DNA of 64,000 bases from an uncultured Thiohalocapsa sp. (GCF_913063425.1 NZ_CAJXYK010000001.1:1-64000); one strand, 5' to 3'. Numbered from the stretch's first letter, positions 26,706-36,747 are shown. The notes: generated by a model not told the origin, from the letters alone. Numbers and translations are program-made.

Positions 26706-26735
26706 CCGGGGGAATCAATGCCGGGGGAATCAATG
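26706..26735 (+). repeat. 15-bp tandem duplication of RBS and start codon of mltB
   Basis: CCGGGGGAATCAATG occurs twice without a gap (26706-26720 and 26721-26735). Each copy carries the ribosome-binding site and an ATG. Because 15 is a multiple of 3, both ATGs are in the mltB frame, giving either MPGES-MRPSP or MRPSP as N-terminus. Confidence 0.9.
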
Positions 26736-27959
26736 CGTCCGTCGCCGTTTCGGATCATCACCATCCTGTTGCTGCTGCCGCTCGCCGCCTGCGGCTCCAA
26801 CCCAACCGCCGACGCGCCGCAGGCCAGGCTCGCCAGCGCCCATGGGTCGGCGGCGCAGGCGCCCGTGCGCTTCAGCAGCTCACCCAGGCTCACCAGCGGC
26901 CCCTATGCCGGCCGCGGCGACGTGGAGCGCTTCATTGACCGCATGCAGGCCAAGGGCTATACCCGTGCGGAGCTGGTGGGCATCTTCTCGCGGGTGCGCC
27001 CGGATGACTGGATCATCGAGTACATGAACCGCCAGTGGCGACCGTCGCCCGGTCCCAACGGCGCCTGGACCCGCTACCGCGCCCGGCATATCACGCCGGC
27101 CATGCTGAGCCGCGGCACGGCCTTCTGGAGCCAGCATGCCGCGGAGCTGGAGCGCGCCTCGCGCAAATACGGCGTCCCACCCGAGTACATCGTCGCCATC
27201 ATCGGCATCGAGACCAAATGGGGCGGCTACATGGGCAAGCACCGCATCATCGATGCCCTGGCGACGCTGGCCTTCGATTATCCGCGCCGGGCCGAGTATT
27301 TCACCGACGAGCTGGAGAACTACCTGGTGATGGCCCGGCAGGAAGGCTTCGACCCCTTCCAGCCCGTGGGCTCCTTCGCCGGGGCCATGGGCTACGGGCA
27401 GTTCATGCCATCGAGCTACCTCAAATACGCCGTGGACTTCGACGGCAACGGCCGCCGGGACCTCTGGGACAAGGAGGACGCCATCGGCAGCGTCGCGCAT
27501 TACTTCCAGCAGCACGGCTGGAGGTCCGGGGAGCCGGTGACGGTGCAGGCCACGGGCGGGGCTGGGCTGCCGGAGTCCATGGACGTGGGCTTCAAGAGCC
27601 GCTACCGGGTGCGCGACCTGACCGCCCGCGGCGTGCGCCCGTCGCTGGCGCTGCCGGATGACAAACAGGTGAGCCTGTTGCGGCTCGATGCCGCCGGCGG
27701 CTATGAGTACTGGATCGGCCTCGACAACTTCCAGACCATCACCAAGTACAACAGGAGCACCTACTACGCCATGACCGTGCACCAGCTGGCGCAGGCGTTG
27801 AAAGCCCCGGCACGGCGGCAGCGCGCGCTATGTGGTGGAGCCCGGCGCCCAGGCGGCACCGGGCCCCGCCGGCTGACGACGTCGCCTGCGCGGCTGACCC
27901 CTGCGCGGCGGACCAGGGTCACGGCGGGGTCTGGCCTCAGGTCTTGCCCTGCACCGTGA
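26733..27959 (+). CDS. mltB: Lytic murein transglycosylase B, probable 3' frameshift
   Basis: A lipoprotein (lipobox LAAC within LLLLPLAAC) that cleaves peptidoglycan glycan strands. The catalytic glutamate is in IIGIETKWGGYMG; FAGAMGYGQFMPSSYLKYAVD, DLWDKEDAIGSVAHYF and YWIGLDNFQTITKYNRS are standard MltB blocks. Homology ends at VHQLAQALKA. The remaining 50 residues are Arg/Pro-rich and overlap the convergent yjbQ by 23 bases. In the next frame the sequence reads HGGSARYVVEPGAQ and stops at 27874-27876, a natural ending, so a one-base frameshift near 27810 has probably lengthened the protein. The catalytic domain should be unaffected. The ATG at 26718 is an equally good start. Confidence 0.88.
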   Translation: MRPSPFRIITILLLLPLAACGSNPTADAPQARLASAHGSAAQAPVRFSSSPRLTSGPYAGRGDVERFIDRMQAKGYTRAELVGIFSRVRPDDWIIEYMNRQWRPSPGPNGAWTRYRARHITPAMLSRGTAFWSQHAAELERASRKYGVPPEYIVAIIGIETKWGGYMGKHRIIDALATLAFDYPRRAEYFTDELENYLVMARQEGFDPFQPVGSFAGAMGYGQFMPSSYLKYAVDFDGNGRRDLWDKEDAIGSVAHYFQQHGWRSGEPVTVQATGGAGLPESMDVGFKSRYRVRDLTARGVRPSLALPDDKQVSLLRLDAAGGYEYWIGLDNFQTITKYNRSTYYAMTVHQLAQALKAPARRQRALCGGARRPGGTGPRRLTTSPARLTPARRTRVTAGSGLRSCPAP

Positions 27960-28359
27960 CCAGCACCTGCCGGCGCTGGGCGTCGGTGCGGTGCTCGTAC
28001 AGGAACACGCCTTGCCAGGTGCCGAGCGCACAGCGGCCGTCCGCCACCGGCAGGGTCAGGTCCATCTGGGTGAGAATGGACCGCACATGGGCGGGCATGT
28101 CGTCGTCGCCCTCGGCGGTGTGGCGGAAGAGCGGGTCGCCGTCCGGCACCAGCCGGGCCAGAAAGGCCTCCAGGTCACGCCGCACGGTGGGGTCGGCGTT
28201 CTCGCACAGCATCAGCGACGCGCTGGTGTGCTGCACGAAGACGTGACAGAGTCCGGTGCGGATGCCGCTCGCCTGCACCGCCTCCTGCACCCGGTTGGTG
28301 ATGTTGGTGGTGCCGCGACCGCGGGTGGCCACCTCGAACCGCTGTTGACTCGTCTGCAT
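27937..28359 (-). CDS. yjbQ: YjbQ/UPF0047 family protein
   Basis: A 140-residue trimeric-barrel protein of UPF0047; members have weak thiamine-phosphate synthase activity, but the true role is unsettled. The conserved core is GLCHVFVQHTSASLMLCENA with two His residues; DPTVRRDLE and FRHTAEGDDDMPAHVRS are the usual downstream blocks, and the end LGTWQGVFLYEHR is family-typical. It starts back-to-back with recG, with the two starts overlapping by two bases. Confidence 0.92.
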   Translation of the reverse strand: MQTSQQRFEVATRGRGTTNITNRVQEAVQASGIRTGLCHVFVQHTSASLMLCENADPTVRRDLEAFLARLVPDGDPLFRHTAEGDDDMPAHVRSILTQMDLTLPVADGRCALGTWQGVFLYEHRTDAQRRQVLVTVQGKT

Positions 28360-30592
28360 GCCTGCGCCTCCATCCGATCGTCACCCGAGTGTACCCTCCG
28401 CCGGCAGCGCGGCGGCGCCGCCTGAGGCGGGATTGAATGCTCAGGGATTGGATCAGATCCCGGTCACCGCGCTCAAGCGGGTCGGCCCCAAGCTCGCCGA
28501 GCGCCTGCACAAGCTCGGTATCCACACGGCGGCGGACCTGCTGTTTCACCTGCCTGCCCGTTATCAGGATCGCTCCCGGCTGCGCGCCCTCGCCGAGCTG
28601 CGCGACGGCGACGAGGCGCTGGTGGAGGGTGTCGTCGAAGACGCCCAGATCGCCCACGGGCGGCGGCGCTCGCTCAAGGTCTGGCTGCGGGATGCCGCCG
28701 GCGGCGGGCTCATGCTGCGCTTTTTCCATTTCTCCCGCGCGCAGATGGACGGGATGCGCATCGGCGCGCGCCTGCGCTGCTTCGGCGAGGTGCGGCAGGG
28801 GCCGCAAACCCTGGAGATGGTGCACCCGGAGGTGCAGTATCAGCCGGCCGATGCTGCCGATGGCTCCGCTGGGGGCGCCGCCGTGGATGTGCCGCTCACG
28901 CCCATCTACCCGTCCACCGAGGGCATGCAGCAGATCACCTGGCGGGGGCTGACGGATCAGGCGCTGGCGCTGCTGGCGGCGCATCCACAGGCGCTGGCGG
29001 ACCTGGTGCCGGCGGTCATCGCCGAGCCGCTGGGTCTGCCGCCGCTGCATGAGGCCATCCAGACCGTGCATCGCCCGCCGGCGGATGCTCCAATGCAGGC
29101 CCCAATGCAGACCCAGCTCCGGGCCCAGGTGCAGGCGCTGGTGGAGCGCAGCCATCCCGCCTGCCTGCGGCTCGCCTTCGACGAGATGCTGGCGCACCAG
29201 CTGGCCCTGCGGCGTCTGCGCGCGGAGCGCCGCCACCTGGCGGCCGTGGGCCTGGCCGGCGACGGCGCCCTGCGCGGGCGGCTCCTGGCAGGGCTGCCCT
29301 TCGCGCTCACCGCGGCCCAGCGCCGGGTGGTGGACGAGATTGCCCGGGATCTCGCCGGCACCCGGCCCATGATGCGGCTGCTGCAGGGCGATGTCGGCTC
29401 CGGCAAGACCGTCGTCGCCGCGCTGGCGGCCCTTCAGGCCGTGGAATGCGACCGCCAGGTGGCGCTGATGGCGCCGACGGAGCTCCTCGCCGAGCAGCAT
29501 CGCAAAAGCCTGGCGGGCTGGCTTGGGCCCCTCGGGCTCGACATCGCCTGGCTGTCCGGCCGGCACAAGGGGGCCGAGCGCGCCCAGGTGCTGGCGCGCA
29601 TCGCCGCCGGCGAGGCGCGGGTCATCGTCGGCACCCACGCGCTCTTCCAGCAGGACGTGACCTTCGCGGCGCTGGGGCTCGTCATCATCGACGAGCAGCA
29701 CCGCTTCGGCGTGCACCAGCGCATGGCCCTGCGCGAGAAGGGTGCCGAGCAGGGGCGACTGCCGCACCAGCTCATCATGACCGCGACACCCATTCCGCGC
29801 TCCCTGGCCATGGCCGTCTATGCGGACCTGGATCTGTCGGTCATCGACGAGCTGCCCCCCGGGCGCACCCCCATCAAGACCGTTGCGGTGCCGGACAGCC
29901 GCCGGGACGAGGTGATCGAGCGCGTGCGCAAGGCCTGCGCCGCCGGCCGTCAGGCCTACTGGGTGTGCACCCTGGTGGAGGAGTCCGAGGCCCTGCAGGC
30001 CCAGGCCGCTGAGGACGCGGCGGCGGACCTACGCGAGCGCCTGGGGGGCTTACGCATCGGCCTGGTGCACGGGCGGGTCAAGGCCGGCGAGCGGGAGCCC
30101 GTCATGGCCGCCTTCGCCGCCGGGGAGCTGGACCTGCTGGTGGCCACCACGGTCATCGAGGTGGGCGTGGACGTGCCCAACGCGAGCCTGATGATCATCG
30201 AGAACCCGGAGCGGCTCGGGCTGGCCCAGCTGCACCAGCTGCGCGGGCGGGTGGGGCGCGGCTCAGTGGAGAGCTATTGCCTGCTGCTCTACCACGCCCC
30301 ACTCACGGCGGCGGCCCGGGAGCGCCTGGACATCCTGCGCCGGGAGACGAGCGGCTTCGCCATTGCGGATGCGGACCTGCGCATGCGCGGGGCGGGCGAG
30401 GTGCTCGGCACCCGCCAGGCGGGCATGGCCGCATTCCGGCTCGCGGACCCGCTGCGCGACAAGGACCTGGTGCGCGCCGCCCAGCAGGGCGCCGACCGCC
30501 TGCTGGCAGACGCCTCCCCCGACGGCCGCGCGCGGGTCACGGCTCTGATCCACCGCTGGCTCGGCGACCGGGAGGACTATGGGCACGTGTGA
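28358..30592 (+). CDS. recG: ATP-dependent DNA helicase RecG
   Basis: A 744-residue helicase that remodels stalled replication forks and branch-migrates Holliday junctions. The N-terminal wedge/OB domain begins VTALKRVGPKLAERLHKLG. Walker A is LLQGDVGSGKTVVAALAA, Walker B is IIDEQHRFGVHQR, motif III is TATPIPRSLA, and motif VI is RGRVGRG. The first 30 residues are non-conserved, so a start closer to residue 34 is possible. The length is slightly above the usual 690-700. Confidence 0.95.
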   Translation: MPAPPSDRHPSVPSAGSAAAPPEAGLNAQGLDQIPVTALKRVGPKLAERLHKLGIHTAADLLFHLPARYQDRSRLRALAELRDGDEALVEGVVEDAQIAHGRRRSLKVWLRDAAGGGLMLRFFHFSRAQMDGMRIGARLRCFGEVRQGPQTLEMVHPEVQYQPADAADGSAGGAAVDVPLTPIYPSTEGMQQITWRGLTDQALALLAAHPQALADLVPAVIAEPLGLPPLHEAIQTVHRPPADAPMQAPMQTQLRAQVQALVERSHPACLRLAFDEMLAHQLALRRLRAERRHLAAVGLAGDGALRGRLLAGLPFALTAAQRRVVDEIARDLAGTRPMMRLLQGDVGSGKTVVAALAALQAVECDRQVALMAPTELLAEQHRKSLAGWLGPLGLDIAWLSGRHKGAERAQVLARIAAGEARVIVGTHALFQQDVTFAALGLVIIDEQHRFGVHQRMALREKGAEQGRLPHQLIMTATPIPRSLAMAVYADLDLSVIDELPPGRTPIKTVAVPDSRRDEVIERVRKACAAGRQAYWVCTLVEESEALQAQAAEDAAADLRERLGGLRIGLVHGRVKAGEREPVMAAFAAGELDLLVATTVIEVGVDVPNASLMIIENPERLGLAQLHQLRGRVGRGSVESYCLLLYHAPLTAAARERLDILRRETSGFAIADADLRMRGAGEVLGTRQAGMAAFRLADPLRDKDLVRAAQQGADRLLADASPDGRARVTALIHRWLGDREDYGHV

Positions 30593-30612
30593 GCCCGGCG
30601 GAGCGCCGCGAC

Positions 30613-30744
30613 TTACTGAGTCACCGGCCGGCGCAGAATCTCGCCGCCGATGAGCTCGACCCGCTCCTCCGTGCAGAGGAGCAGATCGTCGAGGGTCTTG
30701 AGCCTGACGGCTTCCCTTGTCGTTCTATTGGGCAGTGCGCGCAT
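30613..30744 (-). pseudogene. Uma2-family nuclease, N-terminal stub
   Basis: An uninterrupted 43-codon frame starting at ATG 30744 reads MRALPNRTTREAVRLKTLDD and later ERVELIGGEILRRP before TAA at 30613. This is the N-terminal beta segment of Uma2 (DUF820) proteins, which belong to the PD-(D/E)xK nuclease fold and are about 180-200 residues long. The catalytic part is missing and recG follows directly, so only a stub remains. It is too short to work. Confidence 0.65.
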
Positions 30745-30776
30745 GTGGATACGCTGGACGGCCTAAGCCGCCCGGG

Positions 30777-31556
30777 TCAACGCGCCGCCGCCTGCGGCCA
30801 GACGCCTTCCAGGTAGCCGACCCCACCCAGCTGGCGCATCTGCCGCTCGATCCAGCGGGTGCGGCGCTGCACGTAAGCCGAGGGCGCTTCGGCGCGGTAG
30901 ACCTCGGGGTTCGGCAGCACGGCGGCGAGGCGGGCCGCCTGGCCGTCGCTCAGGGCCACTGCGGGCCGGTCGAAGAAGCGCCAGGACGCCGCGCCGACGC
31001 CGAAGGTGTCCGGGCCGAACTGGGCGATATTGAGATAGACGGTGAGGATGCGCTCCTTCGGCCACAGGGCCTCGATGAGCAGCGTGAGCCAGGCCTCCGC
31101 CGCCTTGCGCAGCGGGTCCCGCCCCGGCCACAGGAACAGGTTCTTGGCCGTCTGCTGGCTGATGGTGCTGGCCCCGCGCAGGCGCCCCCCCGCCTGGTAG
31201 TCGGCCCACGCCTGCTTGAGCTGTACCAGATCGAAGCCGACATGCTCTGGAAAGCGCTGGTCCTCGGCGGCGACGGCGGCCAGCGCCATGGCAGGCGCAA
31301 TGGCGTCGCTGTCCACCCATTCGTGATAGAGGCGGGGCCTGGGTGCGTCGGCCCAGGTCGCGGCGATCCAGTGGCGGAGCATGAAGGCGGAGGTGGGCGG
31401 GTCCAGCCAGCGCAGCAGGCCGACGCTCAGCACGGACAACAGCACCAGCAGGCCCAGTGCAGCGGCAAGCGCTTTCAGCACCACAGCCAACCGGCGGCGC
31501 CCACTGGATCGCTTCTTGGCCAAGGTTGCGTTTGGACTGGCTGCTTCAGGACGCAA
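30777..31556 (-). CDS. mtgA: Monofunctional peptidoglycan glycosyltransferase MtgA
   Basis: A 259-residue GT51 enzyme that polymerises lipid II into glycan strands. One N-terminal membrane anchor (about residues 25-50, VVLKALAAALGLLVLLSVL) precedes the catalytic domain. The active-site glutamate is in AVAAEDQRFPEHVGFD, followed by GASTISQQTAKNLFLWPGRD and KERILTVYLNIAQFG. The length is normal. It is downstream of the phytochrome gene on the same strand with 62 bases between. Confidence 0.94.
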   Translation of the reverse strand: MRPEAASPNATLAKKRSSGRRRLAVVLKALAAALGLLVLLSVLSVGLLRWLDPPTSAFMLRHWIAATWADAPRPRLYHEWVDSDAIAPAMALAAVAAEDQRFPEHVGFDLVQLKQAWADYQAGGRLRGASTISQQTAKNLFLWPGRDPLRKAAEAWLTLLIEALWPKERILTVYLNIAQFGPDTFGVGAASWRFFDRPAVALSDGQAARLAAVLPNPEVYRAEAPSAYVQRRTRWIERQMRQLGGVGYLEGVWPQAAAR

Positions 31557-31618
31557 GGGGTCAGGGGTGTGCGGTGGTCACAGGCCTGCCGCCCGCCCGA
31601 CGGCCGGCCATACCGGTC

Positions 31619-33205
31619 TCACTCCCGCAGCAGGTCCGCGTTCACCTGTCGCAGCAGCAGGCTGCGGAACTTCTTGGCACTCAGCAGCACGGTGTCGCTC
31701 CAGGGCTCCGCATGGCCGGTCTTCGTCTCCAGCCAGGCGGCGAAGGAGCTCCGCGGCGAGAGCGTCTCGCTCTGGCTGTTGAAGAGGGTGCTCTTGCGCG
31801 GATCGCCCGCCCAGTAGACCGTCTGCGGCTGCTCCGGGCGGAACCAGACGAAGCAGCGCTCCACGCGCTCGCCGTCGCGATAGGCGCCCACACGCACCGC
31901 AAGCAGGCCGCTCGCCTCGCGCTGATAGACGCCCGCCGGCGGGTAGGACGCCGGCAGCGCGTCGGTGGCGAACACGGGCTCCGGGTGCTCGCGCTCGAGC
32001 CACCCGAGCAGCGCCCGGACCTCCGCGGGTGCGGGGGTGCGGCCGACGGTGATGAGCTCGGAGCCCTGGGCATCCGCGAGCACGGCACCATCCGCCTGCA
32101 CCAGCTTGAGCAGGGCATCGCCGACGTGGAAGTCGCGGTCGGCGCCGGTCTCGAAGGCGGCGATGCCGGCGGCGAGCCGGGCGATGTCGCGGTCGCTGTC
32201 GCTCACCGCGGCGAGGCGCTGGTTGGTCTGATAGCCGGAGACGCCGAGGGTGAACACCTGCACCAGATCCGCACAGCGCTCGCGCAGCTGCAGCGGCACC
32301 GCACGCGGCTCGTTGTGATGGCAGGCGATGAGGCCCCAGAGCGCTCCATTCAGCACCACCGAGAACGACAGCGACGCCGTGACCTCCATGTTGTGCAGGT
32401 ACTCGATGTGCACCGGCGACACGGCCCGCAGGTCGGACAGGGTCAGGTCCGGTTCGTACCCAGGGGCGGCGACGATGGGCACGGGCGCGGCGTCCACGTC
32501 GGGGATCTGTCGGTGGCGGTTGGCCCGGTAGAGGTCGCGCGCGATCTGCGGGATGTCCGACGCCGGGTAGCGGAGGCCAAGATAGGGCGCGAGCCCAGGC
32601 TCGGCGGCCTCGGCGATGACCTCGCCGCAGCCGTCCGGCAGGAAGCGGTAGACCATGACGCGGTCAAAGCCGCTCAGCTTGCGCATCTGCTCCGCCAGGA
32701 GCCGGCAATGGGCTTCCCACTCGCGCGCGGTGTGAGGCATGCGGTACAGGGCGTGCGGCACCGGGCGCAGGGCATGCTGCTGCTGGGCGCTCGGCAGGGC
32801 CGGCTCCAGCTCCAGCAGCCAGTTCTCCGCGGTGCGGGACAGGATGGCGTCCAGCGGGCCCTGAGGTCCCGTGGCCAGGTCCACCAGCATCAGCTTCTCG
32901 GCATGACCGCGCCGCTGCGCAGGGGTGCTGTCGATGGCCGCTTTGAGCAGACCGGAGTGATCCGGGTCCAGAGGCCTCTCGCCGGGGCCTGGGCCACCGC
33001 CGCCGCGCAGCACGTCCAGCAGCGGTCTGTCGAGGGCGCGGTGGACGGGCACGTCGAGCCAGTCGGCAAGGTCCGCGCCGGCGCAGCGGATGCTGGCGTC
33101 GCCGATGCGCCCGCCCAGCAGTGTGCCGTAGGGCTGAATGGCGCCGATGCGGTGCAGGGCCTCGCGCTCGCACGCGTCGATGAAGCCAGGGTCCAGATTC
33201 GTCAT
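31619..33205 (-). CDS. bphP: Bacteriophytochrome photosensory module without output domain
   Basis: A 528-residue red/far-red light sensor made only of PAS, GAF and PHY domains. Cys12 (in FIDACEREALHRIGAIQPYG) is at the place where biliverdin is attached. The GAF domain has RYPASDIPQIAR (Asp216 near the pyrrole nitrogens), SPVHIEYLHNM and ACHHNEP. The PHY tongue has YWAGD and PRSSF at 484-488. After PHY the protein ends (..RQVNADLLRE) with no histidine kinase, GGDEF or other effector; the next gene is mtgA. It would have to signal through a partner protein, or it is cut short. It lies 139 bases downstream of the heme oxygenase that would supply its chromophore. Confidence 0.93.
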   Translation of the reverse strand: MTNLDPGFIDACEREALHRIGAIQPYGTLLGGRIGDASIRCAGADLADWLDVPVHRALDRPLLDVLRGGGGPGPGERPLDPDHSGLLKAAIDSTPAQRRGHAEKLMLVDLATGPQGPLDAILSRTAENWLLELEPALPSAQQQHALRPVPHALYRMPHTAREWEAHCRLLAEQMRKLSGFDRVMVYRFLPDGCGEVIAEAAEPGLAPYLGLRYPASDIPQIARDLYRANRHRQIPDVDAAPVPIVAAPGYEPDLTLSDLRAVSPVHIEYLHNMEVTASLSFSVVLNGALWGLIACHHNEPRAVPLQLRERCADLVQVFTLGVSGYQTNQRLAAVSDSDRDIARLAAGIAAFETGADRDFHVGDALLKLVQADGAVLADAQGSELITVGRTPAPAEVRALLGWLEREHPEPVFATDALPASYPPAGVYQREASGLLAVRVGAYRDGERVERCFVWFRPEQPQTVYWAGDPRKSTLFNSQSETLSPRSSFAAWLETKTGHAEPWSDTVLLSAKKFRSLLLRQVNADLLRE

Positions 33206-33344
33206 CCGTGCTCGGGGCAGGTCGCTGGTGCCGATGGATGGGGGTCAGGTGCAGGCACGGCGCACGCAGGGCAAGGCCGCGCGCGGCGGCGTCGCCATGG
33301 GGCCGGGGCTGCCGGCGCGCTCGACGGCCTTGCCGCAAGCCCGC

Positions 33345-34133
33345 TCATGGCAGCGCCGATGCATCGGTGCTCGCCCGGCCCGGCCCCGCCCCGGGCCCCG
33401 CCGCGGTGCCGGCGTCGGCGAGCGCGGCGTGGACGCTCTCGAAGGTGCCGAGCGCGCCGTCCAGCATGGCCTGCTCGGTGCCGGGGCGTGCTGCCGCCCA
33501 GGCGGACAGGACGCTGCCGAAGCGGCGCCAGTCACCGGCCGCATGCCGGTTGCGGAATTCAAGGAAGGCCGTCGGCAGCGCGGGCGGTGTGGGACTTGGC
33601 CCGTCCGGGCCGCTGCCCGAGCTTGCGCGCCGGTTGTGCTTGAGCCGCCGCGCGATGAGCTGCCCGCCGAGCGTGGACCCCTCCAGCACATAGAGTCCGC
33701 CCAGGGCCGATGCCGTGCGCCGCGGCTCCGCAGCCTTCAGCAGCGGGTGGACACGCGCGCAGCGGTCGGGCTTCGGCATGCTGCCGATGGCGGCGGCGCC
33801 CGCTGGGTGCGGGTCGGCGACGTGCAGCGCCTGCAGGTCCTGGAGCAGCGCGGGCAGTTTGGGGGCGATGCCAAGCTCGCTGCGGAGCCGCTGCGGCACG
33901 GCGGCGTAGAGTGCGGGCTCAAGCGCTGCGTAGACGCCGTGCAAGGCGTGCAGATAGCACCGGTAGTCCTCGCCGCTGGGGTATGCCGACAGCAACCTGT
34001 GCATCAGGGGCAGGGCCTCGGTGGCCGCGTGCACCGCTGCGGTGTGCTCGCGCAGTCGGCGCATCAGGGCCGGCGGGCCGTCCGCCGCCCGCGCTTCGAC
34101 GCGGCGCCCGGCATGGGCCGTTGCGGGGGGCAT
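33345..34133 (-). CDS. bphO: Biliverdin-producing heme oxygenase
   Basis: A 262-residue heme oxygenase that opens heme to biliverdin, the chromophore of the phytochrome encoded next. The proximal-histidine motif is LREHTAAVHAATEALPL (His35 from this start). The distal region ALGGLYVLEGSTLGGQLIARR has the Gly-rich helix. An Arg/Gly/Pro insert (RASSGSGPDGPSPTPP) follows, and the tail is low-complexity. The start at 34133 is chosen because the frame upstream to 34217 has no homology; a start nearer LMRRLREH is also possible. It forms a two-gene operon with bphP. Confidence 0.9.
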   Translation of the reverse strand: MPPATAHAGRRVEARAADGPPALMRRLREHTAAVHAATEALPLMHRLLSAYPSGEDYRCYLHALHGVYAALEPALYAAVPQRLRSELGIAPKLPALLQDLQALHVADPHPAGAAAIGSMPKPDRCARVHPLLKAAEPRRTASALGGLYVLEGSTLGGQLIARRLKHNRRASSGSGPDGPSPTPPALPTAFLEFRNRHAAGDWRRFGSVLSAWAAARPGTEQAMLDGALGTFESVHAALADAGTAAGPGAGPGRASTDASALP

Positions 34134-34627
34134 CAGCACGACGCCAGAGCCTGCCGGCCGACGACAGAGCAGGCGCGGGGCCAATGCCCTGTGGGCAGAC
34201 CGCCCGGCCGCCCCCATAACCGCTTCGCGGCGGCCCGCGCGCGCACTCGCCGCCCGTCACCGTCACTGCGCCGTGACCGGCGTCCGTGCAGCGACAGACT
34301 GGTGAAGGCAGTGAAGGTGCGCATCGAGATAAGGATGAAGCGGCGGCGGAGCCGGCGTGGCTGCGTAGCAGAGCCACCAGTATAGCGGCGGCGGCGTCCG
34401 CACGCAGAGCGCCCCGGGGCGTGGGCGGCAATCCTAAGGCCGCGCGCTCAGGCCCGCCACAGCCCGCCGCCCGCCGGTCTGCTGCTGTCGCGGATTACAG
34501 CTTGGTAAGGCGCAGGCAGCCCGGGGTTAAGCCAACCCATGGCAGACTCGGGCGTCGCGCGATAAGGGGTCGCGCGCCGCCGGCGTCGCACCCGCAGGCA
34601 GACACATGCACTTAAGGAGCGTACTGA
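34134..34627. other. 494-base divergent control region between bphO and moxR
   Basis: This is the longest gap in the window. It must hold promoters for the leftward bphO-bphP pair and the rightward moxR/bat cluster. It has no convincing ORF, RNA gene or clear sigma-70 pair. The only strong signal is the ribosome-binding site TTAAGGAG at 34612-34619, eight bases before the moxR ATG. The outer part (34390-34625) is very GC-rich with short CGCGCG runs. Confidence 0.5.
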
Positions 34628-35662
<1,035 letters not shown>

Positions 35663-35757
35663 AGGGTGAAGCTTGAAGGGCGGGTCCGGCTGACGGGCGC
35701 TGGGCCGGGGCATGCGCGCCTCGCACCGCTCTGCCGGTAACGCTGTCCACCGAAGCC

Positions 35758-36747
35758 ATGACTGAATCCATCGACAATCCCGCCATCCGGGTCGATGCCG
35801 AGGCCCTGATCGGCCTGCGTGCCCGGGCCGAGCGCCTCAAGCTCAAGCGCGCCACCACCTCCCGCGCGGCCCTCGCCGGCGCCCATCGCTCGCGCTTTCG
35901 CGGTCGCGGCATGGACTACCGGGAGTCCCGCCATTACCAGGCCGGCGACGACATCCGCAACATGGACTGGCGCATCACCGCGCGCGCCGGGGATCCGCAC
36001 GTCAAGGTCTTCGACGAGGAGCGCGAGCGCCCGGTGGTGCTGCTGGTGGACTTCGGCCCGAGCATGTTCTTTGCGAGCCGGGGCGTGTTCAAGTCGGTGC
36101 AGGCGGCCCGGCTCGCGGCGCTCATCGGCTGGTCCGCTGTGGCCCGCGGTGACCGGGTGGGGGCGCTGCTCTTCAACGGCGGCCACACGGAGCTCTCGCC
36201 CCGTGGCGGGCGCCGTGGCCAGATGCGCCTGATCCGAGCCTTGGTGGATGCCGGTGACCCGCGGCGGCGCATGCAGCTGGTGGACGCGGCGGCCACCGAG
36301 CCGCACAGCGGCCTCGGCGACGCCCTGGTGCGCCTGCGCCGGGTGGCCCGGCCCGGCAGCCTGGTGTTCCTGCTCTCGGACTTCTATCGCCTGGATGCGG
36401 ACACGGGACGGCACCTCGCCAACCTGGCCCGGAACAATGACCTGCTGGCGGTCCAGCTCCTGGATGCGCTGGAGCTGGCGCCGCCGCCCCCCGGGCGTTA
36501 CGGCATCAGCGACGGCCGCCGCCGCGGCCTCTTCGATGCCGCCGATGTGCGCGAGCGCAAGCGCTGGCGCAGTCACTTCGCGTCCCGCCAGGCCGAGGTG
36601 GCGCAGCTCATGGACGCCAACGGCGTGCCCCTGGTGCGCTGCATGACCGACGCCGACCCCATGGCCACCCTCACAGAGCTGCTGCGGGCGCGCCCGGGTA
36701 CGGCGGCGTCCGGGCAGCCACAGGCGCAGGCCGTGCCCGCGGCATGA
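35758..36747 (+). CDS. DUF58 domain protein (MoxR partner)
   Basis: A 329-residue protein with the DUF58 signature SRFRGRGMDYRESRHYQAGD followed by IRNMDWRITAR and VFDEERERPVVLLVD. The fold is related to VWA domains, with a partial metal-site motif DFGPSM. DUF58 proteins are nearly always encoded next to MoxR ATPases and are thought to be their clients or partners. It is 95 bases after moxR and overlaps the next gene by 4 bases (ATGA). Confidence 0.9.
   Translation: MTESIDNPAIRVDAEALIGLRARAERLKLKRATTSRAALAGAHRSRFRGRGMDYRESRHYQAGDDIRNMDWRITARAGDPHVKVFDEERERPVVLLVDFGPSMFFASRGVFKSVQAARLAALIGWSAVARGDRVGALLFNGGHTELSPRGGRRGQMRLIRALVDAGDPRRRMQLVDAAATEPHSGLGDALVRLRRVARPGSLVFLLSDFYRLDADTGRHLANLARNNDLLAVQLLDALELAPPPPGRYGISDGRRRGLFDAADVRERKRWRSHFASRQAEVAQLMDANGVPLVRCMTDADPMATLTELLRARPGTAASGQPQAQAVPAA

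Noticed and set aside
34133-34217. Longer N-terminus for the heme oxygenase
   Set aside because: The extra residues are Arg/Pro-rich with no homology and the conserved domain begins well after 34133.
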